Assembly: GCA_022843085.1 (NCBI GenBank)
Contig: JALHOI010000167.1
Coordinates: 1-6,899 of the forward strand
Length of the DNA: 6,899 nucleotides
From: Pseudobdellovibrionaceae bacterium
Lineage (GTDB): Bacteria > Bdellovibrionota > Bdellovibrionia > Bdellovibrionales > JAMPXM01
Direction of reading: 5' to 3'
The position numbers and the translations under genes were made by a program. Below, in pieces: positions 1 to 6,899 of the stretch (position 1 is its first letter; each line of letters starts with the position of its first letter). The notes beneath the pieces were generated by a model. It had not been told where the DNA came from. It searched no databases and saw only the letters and a list, made by a program, of their open reading frames with translations.

Positions 1-794
<794 letters not shown>

Positions 795-891
795 GGCCCC
801 TCCGGCTAAACTCTCATCCCAGCAACCTCAAAGCGCCGTTCTAACCGAATTCCGACGCTTTTTTCACTCTCAATTGTTTCAAAGCTGAAGA

Positions 892-916
892 TAGAGATAG
901 TCTTATCAGATCTCTA
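892..916. repeat. Short inverted repeat, possible operator
   Basis: TAGAGAT (892-898) and its exact reverse complement ATCTCTA (910-916) are separated by 11 bp, giving a centre-to-centre spacing of 18 bp. A smaller nested pair, GATA (896-899) and TATC (904-907), overlaps it. It sits 30-55 bp upstream of the transglycosylase start and overlaps the weak -10 candidate, a position that would suit a dimeric regulator. Seven-base arms can arise by chance in a region this size, so the regulatory role is only a possibility. Confidence 0.25.
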
Positions 917-928
917 CGGCAGCCAAAG

Positions 929-935
929 TAAGGAG
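929..935 (+). promoter_or_regulatory. Ribosome binding site of the transglycosylase gene, long spacing
   Basis: TAAGGAG ends 11 nt before the ATG at 947, longer than the usual 5-9 nt. Its own TAA (929-931) is an in-frame stop, so the coding region cannot start further upstream. The only later near alternative is the ATG at 956 (Met4), which is even further from this site, so 947 is preferred. Confidence 0.7.
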
Positions 936-946
936 TATTCGACGGG

Positions 947-1849
947 ATGAATCTGATGCGCAAAGCAGCCCCGCTTGGCTGGTTTTTTATGGCTTTGATT
1001 TGTGCGGCGGTGATTACTATTGCGTCTGTCGCGTGGTTTTTCGTCACGATACCAGACGGCTCTGATCTCGCGGGGTGCTTGACCGCGCGCATGTATGAAG
1101 TTCGGCTGTGCAAAGATTCGGCTTCCTATACCTCGCTTAAAATGATCTCGCCCGCGATGCGAAACGCTGTGATCGTTTCTGAAGATTCAGCTTTTTGGGA
1201 TCACAAGGGCCTTGACTGGATCGAGCTTCGAAAAAGTTTCGAAACAAATCTTGAAAAAGGCCGTTTGGCGCGCGGCGGGTCTACGATCACTCAGCAGCTG
1301 GCTAAGAACGTGTACCTTTCACCAGAAAAAAGTCTTTTGAGAAAAGTGCGCGAAGCGGTGATCGCCATTCGTCTCGAACGCCGCTACGACAAAAATACGA
1401 TTCTCGAAAAATATTTAAACGTCGTTGAGTTTGATCAAGGGATCTATGGAGTTAAAAGCGCCGCCCGACACTACTTCGATGTTTCGCCGGCGCAGTTGAC
1501 GATTGCGCAAGCTGCCTGGCTCGCATTTTTGCTGCCGAATCCGAAAAAATACTCGGTCAGCTACCACAAAAACAGACTTACGCCTTTTGCCTACCGACAG
1601 ATGCGTGAAATCATCAATCGACTTGCACGATTTAACCGAATCAGTGACTTTGAGAGGCGGTCGGCTCTGCAAGAAGCGAGTGCTTTCTTCGGGGGGCTCT
1701 CGGGCGAATCGAAAGAACTTGAAGCTGAATTTGATCAAGCCGCCGATCGCGAAGAAATAGACGCCGAAGAGCTTGCGGAAGAAGCTGAATCACCCGGCGT
1801 CGTACCTCGTGACGCTCCATCTGACGCGCCCGTAGAGAACGAAGAGTAA
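947..1849 (+). CDS. mtgA: Monofunctional biosynthetic peptidoglycan transglycosylase (GT51), MtgA-like
   Basis: This enzyme family polymerises glycan strands of peptidoglycan from lipid II on the outer face of the inner membrane. Residues 10-35 are a single hydrophobic anchor, and no transpeptidase domain follows, so it is monofunctional. All expected GT51 motifs are visible: motif 1 EDSAFWDHKG (79-88, with catalytic Glu79), motif 2 GGSTITQQLAKN (110-121), motif 3 RKVREAVIAIRLE (132-144, with the second conserved Glu136), then YLNVVEF (156-162), GIYGVKSAARHYF (165-177) and LPNPKKYS. The VVEF/GIYG/AARHYF block is typical of MtgA rather than of the bifunctional PBP1 proteins. At 300 residues it exceeds E. 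coli MtgA (about 240). The excess is mostly a C-terminal tail from about residue 255 that is rich in Glu, Asp and Ala. Cys44 and Cys55 lie just outside the membrane, before the catalytic fold, and could form a disulfide. A gene for a secreted protein follows 56 bp downstream on the same strand. Confidence 0.95.
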   Translation: MNLMRKAAPLGWFFMALICAAVITIASVAWFFVTIPDGSDLAGCLTARMYEVRLCKDSASYTSLKMISPAMRNAVIVSEDSAFWDHKGLDWIELRKSFETNLEKGRLARGGSTITQQLAKNVYLSPEKSLLRKVREAVIAIRLERRYDKNTILEKYLNVVEFDQGIYGVKSAARHYFDVSPAQLTIAQAAWLAFLLPNPKKYSVSYHKNRLTPFAYRQMREIINRLARFNRISDFERRSALQEASAFFGGLSGESKELEAEFDQAADREEIDAEELAEEAESPGVVPRDAPSDAPVENEE

Positions 1850-1905
1850 GGTCTAACTTGCCAAAACCTTGCTTCGACCATTACCTCTAGCGACGGAGGT
1901 TCATC

Positions 1906-2319
1906 ATGTCGTCGAATTTGAAACGGTTGGTTTTGATTGTCTGCGCCTTCGTTGGATTTTCTGCTGCGTCATCGGCAACGGCATCGCCTTACTCGCGCGG
2001 TCCGTACCTTCCGCAAGATGGCGATCTTTTGTTGCCGGGCCTTTTGCTGGTGCGCGATGGGCTAAACGAACGGTGTGAGGACCGACGTTTTCCGTGTGAC
2101 GGCCGGTCAGAATTGGTACTTGTGAAACTTATCAGCGGTTTTTCATTTGGAAACGTGCGCTATGACTGTGTCGAAATTGACGATGGTGCGTACGGAGCAT
2201 TGAAGTGCCAGCAGATCGGCTACACGGCGCTTGGATTTTACAGCGCGTGCGTGCAGCTAAAGTCGGCACCTGCAGCACCAGCCGATCTCGATTTTCGCAA
2301 CTGGTATTGCTCTAAGTAG
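1906..2319 (+). CDS. Small secreted cysteine-rich protein, unknown function
   Basis: I do not recognise a family. Residues 1-26 are a convincing Sec signal peptide: Lys6-Arg7, then a hydrophobic core, then an Ala/Ser-rich end with likely cleavage after ATA (24-26). No lipobox is present. The mature part is about 111 residues and contains exactly six cysteines (57, 64, 88, 101, 115, 135), suggesting up to three disulfides and a compact periplasmic or exported fold. A proline-, alanine- and serine-rich patch (120-126) precedes the final FRNWYC segment. The start is secure: GGAGG (1895-1899) sits 6 nt before the ATG, and an in-frame TAG (1888-1890) excludes an earlier one. The 56-bp gap after the transglycosylase shows no convincing terminator, so co-transcription is likely. 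The stop codon lies 12 bp from that of the giant gene on the opposite strand. Coding status is well supported by the ribosome binding site, signal peptide and cysteine pattern; function is unknown. Confidence 0.85.
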   Translation: MSSNLKRLVLIVCAFVGFSAASSATASPYSRGPYLPQDGDLLLPGLLLVRDGLNERCEDRRFPCDGRSELVLVKLISGFSFGNVRYDCVEIDDGAYGALKCQQIGYTALGFYSACVQLKSAPAAPADLDFRNWYCSK

Positions 2320-2331
2320 TCTGCCGCCGAA

Positions 2332-5300
2332 TTACCGCCTTGCCGATTCGTCAAGCAGCCCGCTTGCACTTTGACCTTCGAAAGTCGCGCGGTCTCGCTT
2401 TTTGGTCTCAGCAGGTACTTCTTCGGCTGCGTGTGAACTGGCAATGATCTGAAACACAAAGTCTGTGATCGTCGGTTTCACGAGGCGCTGGGGATCTGCA
2501 AAGAGAAAGTTTTGTACGCCCGGCTTCTGACTTAAAACCTGATCTCGGGTTATGAGTTCAAGAGATCGAAGTAAAAACTTCGATGAATTCATCCACGGCA
2601 TCTGCAACATCGACCGGTCGACAGAAATCAAGAATAGCCGAGTCGCCGAGTACGTTGAAATTGGATCAGAGTGGTTGCGGTTCACTTCTTCGGCGAACAT
2701 TGCAGGAAGATAAGTCCAAAGATTTTCGGCCAGAGCACGGCCCACAAGTTTAGGGTCAAGACCAGACTTTGGCGACAAACCCGTCAACCAAGTTGCCGGA
2801 TCCGGCATAGAATCGAGATCTTGCACCCGAAGAACGCTAACCAGGCGATCGGCAATTGCCTTTCGATTTTGAAGAAGAGTATTGCCGAGAACATCGGCTC
2901 GACTGCGCGCAGATGGGACTGACGAATCACCTACGATGTCTTGCCAAGTCGAACCGAGACGGTCACGAAGCGGAAGTTGAGGAAGATCTTTTGTATCTTC
3001 GTTGGCTGTTATTCGTTCGACGGTTGATCTGAAAAGCTCGCGCTCGTTCGGAGTCCGCATGCCGAAATCACTTGCGGTCACACCGAGATCTGCTGCTGTC
3101 ACGTTTGGATGCTTTTGAAGATGATCGATCATGGCTGTCAGAATCGGCGCAAGAAACATTCGCTGTGCCATTGCATCACCCGAAAAACGGGGATCTTCTT
3201 GAAGCGAAAGAACAAAACTCTCGTAAATCGGCACGCGAAACGCATCGACGATCATTCTAAGAAACGTGAGTCGACCTTCGAGGCCCGAATCAAGGGCAAG
3301 CGTCCGCGTACCTTCGCGCACAGATCGAGCGATTGTCTCGCCTGGGCTGTCCGTCGACGCTTGGATACGACCCATTCGCTTCGAAAGTGCAGGCACGACC
3401 ATAACGACAGCACTTTGCTGGGTTTCTGTGGGAGTCGAAATGTTAGGCGAAGCCGCCTCTATCAAGGCGCTGGTCGAGGCCGACAAGAAAGTACGCGCAT
3501 CGACTTCCGAGTTTCCGGTCACAAGCATTTTGATTACCTTTGGATCAACCAACGCAATCATATTGTGCATATTGAGAAGCGAGTTCGATGCTCGCGCCAT
3601 CGAGTTGATCAGCTCAGGCCCCTTGGCTCCGGCCGGCATGAAATCTAGGTTGACGATTCGACCCCATCGACGAAGAAACGAAGGCTCGACTTTAAATTCT
3701 TCGGTCGACAGCGTCGCGAGAAGAACTTCCTCAGACGTCGGCTCGTTTCGCCTCTTCGAGTACTTGCCAATCTGGTCTTGATCAGCGGTGGGGTTAAGAG
3801 TCAGAAAAATATTGAGATTTCGAATAGGTCGACGAGTTCCCGTCTGGGAAAAGCTGTACATGCCGTCTTGCGATTCAAAAATCGAGCGCAGCCAACTGAC
3901 GACCTTGGCCTTGACCGAATCTTTTGCCGCGTGAACGTCATCGATTAGAATCCAACCTCGGTAGCCGTTAGGGCCCGAAAGAAATTTTTCGAGGTGCGCG
4001 ATAGCCTGATCGGCATCCATGTTTCCGTCGCGATTTTGCCCGCTTCTTTCAAGAAGCTGCCCGACGTTAAGAATGATGGCCTGTGCGTCCGGATTCTCGG
4101 TTGCGTTAAAGTCGTACATCTTAAGGCCCAGCATTTTGACGAGGGTCTTGAACGCGTAGGTTTTACCGGCTCCGGTGTTACCGAAAAGTATAATCGAACT
4201 TGGTATTGGTTTTCCCGCGTCGGCGCGGGTCTGCGATACGATCGTGTCGCGCATCGAGGCTTTGAGGTCAAAGGGACCCGCATAGCCGGCCTCTTGCCAC
4301 TTTAGCAAAGCACGCTGCTCGCTTAAGATTCGCATCGGGTCATCAGCGGGAAGCGTTTGAAGGTTCATCGGGATGTCGAAGACCTTCGTCAAAACTCTTT
4401 CAACAAAGTGTTTATCGAGAACTCGACTTCGCCGGGCCTCTTTATCGGTCAACACTGAATTTGCGAACGCAGCCCGGAATCGCATGAAAGATTCAAAAAT
4501 CGGTTCTTTCTTTTCAGTCACGAAATAAGCGAAGCGGCTGATCGCGTAGTCGATAACAACGTCAAAACTTTCATTCGAGTTAAACTTTTCATCTTTAATT
4601 CGCTCAGCCGAAAATTTAAATCCAAGCGACTTCACGTCGGGATGGCTGAAAATGGATGTGATTGAGAGAGCCATCGATTCGTGATCCGGGTCTTTAATTT
4701 CTTGGATTTTAAATGCGTCGAGCATGCCATGTTCGATCTCAGCGCCGGCCCGATCTTCAAGCGCCTTCAATTCTTCAGGTGTCGCAAGCACGATCATCGA
4801 CGCATCGGGCTTCGGTTTTTCGGCTCTGAATTCTTTGAGGCTCATCGGTTTACCCGCAGCTAACAAATAAAGCGGGTGGGGAGCACGGTCGAGCCGGCTT
4901 GTCGTCATGGGCGACAAGTCAGTCGAACTTCCGGCACTGATCTCACGAATTTTAAATGAAATTTCAGCGGCTTCGCCGTCTTCTGATTCACCCTTCCAGC
5001 TAACGAGCTCATCGACGCGCGCAATTAAAAAGTTCCGCTCATTCGGTTCGGTTCGGGCCATTTTAGTCCAAAGATCTAGATTGGCGAAGTACTGAACCTG
5101 CGACGCACGCTTTTCATCGATCAATTGTAAATTCAGATTTCGGTTACTGGTGTTAAATCTGTTCTCAGAGTTTTCAAGTTTTTCGGAAGTCGCACGACTT
5201 AAGACGAAATCCCACACCAGATCTCGAAGTGCTTCGGGAACAACAAGCAGCAATCGCGTGGCCGGATTTTTGGCACTTGCCATTTCGTCGAGTTGCCGTC

Positions 5301-6899
5301 CAAGCTCAATGAAGCTATCAAACTGCGCCAGTTCCCGACTGCGCCCCAAAGTCGGGTAATCAGTTCGAATTTCGAACGACGTCGTCGCCCACGAATCTTC
5401 AGGTCGCAAGAAGTTTTGAAAGTTGGCAACGCCACCCTTAAAGTCGCCGAATTTCATTCCTTTGTACTGTGTATCGCTGTTTGTGTAGTTCTGATTCGGG
5501 TAGACTTTGCCGCCCTTCAGCAAATCGAAAATCGCGAACTGATGAGCCTCTTGCGCGAGGTCAGGAGTCATCACGAGCGCTGGAATACCATCCTCTGTGA
5601 AACCCAAACTGCGATTGAGGTCAGCAACGGCGATCGCACGATCATCGACTTTAACGACGTCGGTACTAAAACCATCTTCAGTGAGACTGACATGAACAGA
5701 GTACGTAAACGCTTCGCCTTTCGGACCCGAGCCTTTAAACGCCAAGATCAGAAACACAGATGAGTTATTGTACTTTCGCCCTCGAATAAAGTTCGCATCT
5801 TTAAAGCTGCTAATGTCGGCCGTTACGCCGCGAGGCAGTTCGACCGGAAGCAGCGAATATTTACCTTCTTTGTCGGGCACACTGAGCACGAACTTATATC
5901 CAGACTTACCCTTCGAGCGATTGGCATCAACGGCCATCAGGTACATGTTGTGCGCCGACGTTGATCCTATAGACGGGCCATCATCTGTGTCAGATTGCGA
6001 CGCGGATCCAGACTGAACGCCAAGTTTGGGGGCTGCGATTTCAGCAAAGATGTAGCGTCGATACTCTTCGTTTTCTGGCAATTCTTTTTTTATCAGTGGA
6101 TGCGGAACAATTTCACCTACGAAACGCGTCGTTTCATTGCCCGTGATTCCGTCAGCAAGAACATCGACATAGAGGCCCGACGGATCTGACACTCCTTTGG
6201 TCAAAGAGAAGTGTGCGTATGTGAGACCCGGTTCAAACACGATGGTGCTACTTGGACGTTTGAAAATGTAAGCCGTGCGCCCCGTAACTGAGGTCATGAG
6301 GTCCGCATGAGGCCTCGAAGCATCGTATCTTTGTTCGTAAGCCGAAAGCGACTTTGCGGCCGGCGTGAGATCGTCGAAAAGAATGCGAGATTTTGGGCTA
6401 TCTTCCGAGCCGTCGTCGTCTTTGCCTTCGTCAGTGTTTTCCTTCACAATTGCGACAACATCAGTTCGAGCGACCAATTCCTCACTCGACATCTTAAAAT
6501 TAGTAAGTTTGAACGAGGTCTCAATTCTTAATAAGTTTTGCAGAAAATAATTGAGACGAATTGCCGACGTAAAGGCCTTCCCGGTCTTTGTTTTCACGCT
6601 CATTAGAACGATCGGCTTTTCTAAGTGCGAATTTCCGGCGGGCGGTATCACGTGATAGTCGATTGCGAGAGGCACATCGTCATTTAGTGTTATAAATGGA
6701 AAAACAGTTTTCAGATCGCCGAGCTCGGCAAGTACCGCATCGCCAGTTCCGTTTTCATCGACAAACGAAAGGTGCAGCGTTCCATCAACCATGTAAAGCA
6801 CTGTGCCGCTCTGCTCTGAATTTTGCCACACAGCCGGCTTCTTGTTCGGAAGAATATCGAGCATGCCCCAAGTTGTAAACTCGGCATCGTTATCTCCAC
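2332..6899 (-). CDS. Giant Clp/Hsp100-like tandem AAA+ protein with beta-rich N-terminal region, N-terminus probably outside the window
   Basis: Residue numbers count from the first in-window ATG (6864), giving 1510 residues. The frame stays open upstream to base 6899 and no ribosome binding site precedes that ATG, so the true start is probably outside. Residues 1-500 look beta-rich, with FG-GAP-like patches (VADLN...DGIPALV at 413-431, GDFKGG at 473-478) and acidic linkers (141-157, 284-302). Residues about 502-815 resemble ClpB D1: LGRSREL (506-512), a destroyed Walker A (VVPEALRD, 541-548), pore-loop-like QYF (591-593), Walker-B-like RVDEL (616-620), ATPEE (694-698), and LDAF (715-718) where the arginine finger (ERRF) should be. 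Residues about 816-1140 resemble Clp D2: Walker A GNTGAGKT (895-902), Walker B WILIDDVH (971-978), sensor 1 Asn1024, SFLRRW (1062-1067) with a candidate arginine finger, and sensor-2 DAR (1122-1124). About 370 mostly helical residues follow. No transmembrane segment is evident, and with the true N-terminus unseen a signal peptide cannot be assessed. A cytoplasmic, probably oligomeric ATPase is inferred; substrate and partners are unknown. Alternatively it is a general AAA+ protein whose D1 resemblance is fortuitous. Confidence 0.88.
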   Translation of the reverse strand, partial: GDNDAEFTTWGMLDILPNKKPAVWQNSEQSGTVLYMVDGTLHLSFVDENGTGDAVLAELGDLKTVFPFITLNDDVPLAIDYHVIPPAGNSHLEKPIVLMSVKTKTGKAFTSAIRLNYFLQNLLRIETSFKLTNFKMSSEELVARTDVVAIVKENTDEGKDDDGSEDSPKSRILFDDLTPAAKSLSAYEQRYDASRPHADLMTSVTGRTAYIFKRPSSTIVFEPGLTYAHFSLTKGVSDPSGLYVDVLADGITGNETTRFVGEIVPHPLIKKELPENEEYRRYIFAEIAAPKLGVQSGSASQSDTDDGPSIGSTSAHNMYLMAVDANRSKGKSGYKFVLSVPDKEGKYSLLPVELPRGVTADISSFKDANFIRGRKYNNSSVFLILAFKGSGPKGEAFTYSVHVSLTEDGFSTDVVKVDDRAIAVADLNRSLGFTEDGIPALVMTPDLAQEAHQFAIFDLLKGGKVYPNQNYTNSDTQYKGMKFGDFKGGVANFQNFLRPEDSWATTSFEIRTDYPTLGRSRELAQFDSFIELGRQLDEMASAKNPATRLLLVVPEALRDLVWDFVLSRATSEKLENSENRFNTSNRNLNLQLIDEKRASQVQYFANLDLWTKMARTEPNERNFLIARVDELVSWKGESEDGEAAEISFKIREISAGSSTDLSPMTTSRLDRAPHPLYLLAAGKPMSLKEFRAEKPKPDASMIVLATPEELKALEDRAGAEIEHGMLDAFKIQEIKDPDHESMALSITSIFSHPDVKSLGFKFSAERIKDEKFNSNESFDVVIDYAISRFAYFVTEKKEPIFESFMRFRAAFANSVLTDKEARRSRVLDKHFVERVLTKVFDIPMNLQTLPADDPMRILSEQRALLKWQEAGYAGPFDLKASMRDTIVSQTRADAGKPIPSSIILFGNTGAGKTYAFKTLVKMLGLKMYDFNATENPDAQAIILNVGQLLERSGQNRDGNMDADQAIAHLEKFLSGPNGYRGWILIDDVHAAKDSVKAKVVSWLRSIFESQDGMYSFSQTGTRRPIRNLNIFLTLNPTADQDQIGKYSKRRNEPTSEEVLLATLSTEEFKVEPSFLRRWGRIVNLDFMPAGAKGPELINSMARASNSLLNMHNMIALVDPKVIKMLVTGNSEVDARTFLSASTSALIEAASPNISTPTETQQSAVVMVVPALSKRMGRIQASTDSPGETIARSVREGTRTLALDSGLEGRLTFLRMIVDAFRVPIYESFVLSLQEDPRFSGDAMAQRMFLAPILTAMIDHLQKHPNVTAADLGVTASDFGMRTPNERELFRSTVERITANEDTKDLPQLPLRDRLGSTWQDIVGDSSVPSARSRADVLGNTLLQNRKAIADRLVSVLRVQDLDSMPDPATWLTGLSPKSGLDPKLVGRALAENLWTYLPAMFAEEVNRNHSDPISTYSATRLFLISVDRSMLQMPWMNSSKFLLRSLELITRDQVLSQKPGVQNFLFADPQRLVKPTITDFVFQIIASSHAAEEVPAETKKRDRATFEGQSASGLLDESARR

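Larger units (their letters stand above)
795..946. promoter_or_regulatory. Divergent intergenic region between the lipoprotein gene and the transglycosylase gene
   Basis: These 152 bp separate two start codons facing away from each other, so promoters for both genes are expected here. No consensus-quality sigma70 promoter is visible on either strand. The best plus-strand candidate is TTGTTT (874-879) with GATAGT (896-901) at a 16-bp spacing, which matches the consensus only partly (3/6 and 4/6). No small ORF, tRNA or other RNA gene could be supported in this stretch. Confidence 0.45.

Noticed and set aside
1850..1874. Inverted repeat AAGGT / ACCTT just after the transglycosylase stop codon
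   Set aside because: The arms are only five bases, A/T-weak, with a 13-nt loop and no T tract, so it is not a credible terminator or attenuator.
2262..2300. Possible terminator hairpin (GTCGGC / GCCGAT arms with a 13-nt loop, then a short T run) serving the convergent gene ends
   Set aside because: It lies inside the last codons of the secreted-protein gene, needs a G-U pair, has a large loop, and the following CTCGATTTT is not a proper T tract. I see no convincing terminator around 2320-2331 either.
3109..3781. Two long plus-strand open frames (179 and 171 codons) opposite the giant gene
   Set aside because: They lie antisense to the confidently coding AAA+ region, overlap each other in different frames, have Arg- and Ser-rich composition typical of shadow frames, and show no ribosome binding site or recognisable motif.
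6711..6899. Minus-strand frame starting with GTG at the right edge (62 codons)
   Set aside because: It overlaps the giant gene in another frame. The giant gene's frame is open across the same bases and continues into clear coding sequence.

Overview
The window comes from a Gram-negative bacterium with roughly half G+C by eye, strong GGAGG-type ribosome binding sites and dense coding. A lipoprotein with a lipobox, a monofunctional peptidoglycan glycosyltransferase with one N-terminal membrane anchor and a Sec-type secreted protein all imply a two-membrane cell envelope. The overall flavour would fit Bdellovibrionota or another deltaproteobacterial-type lineage, but that is a weak impression and no marker in the window settles it.

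Layout: (1) 794 to 1, minus strand: a BMP/PnrA/Med-family substrate-binding lipoprotein, cut at its C-terminus by the window edge. (2) 795-946: a 152-bp divergent intergenic region that must hold the start signals of the genes on both sides; it contains one imperfectly supported inverted repeat. (3) 947-1849, plus: an MtgA-like transglycosylase (GT51) with an unusual acidic tail. (4) 1906-2319, plus: a small secreted protein with six cysteines and no recognised family, 56 bp downstream of the transglycosylase and probably co-transcribed. (5) 6899 to 2332, minus: one giant gene of at least 1521 codons, converging on the small secreted gene with 12 bp between stop codons and still open at the window edge.

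The giant protein is the reason to look twice. Its middle reads as a very diverged ClpA/ClpB-type tandem AAA+ module. The first AAA domain has lost its Walker A and arginine finger but keeps Clp-D1 landmarks. The second AAA domain has Walker A, sensor 1, an arginine finger and a sensor-2 arginine, but an Asp in place of the usual Walker B Glu and no recognisable GYVG pore loop. In front lies about 500 residues of beta-rich sequence with FG-GAP-like patches. Behind lies about 370 mostly helical residues, part of which faintly resembles a further degenerate Clp-D1 domain. I do not recognise this architecture as a named family. The other genes concern envelope biogenesis and uptake, and nothing in the sequence ties them functionally to the giant ATPase.
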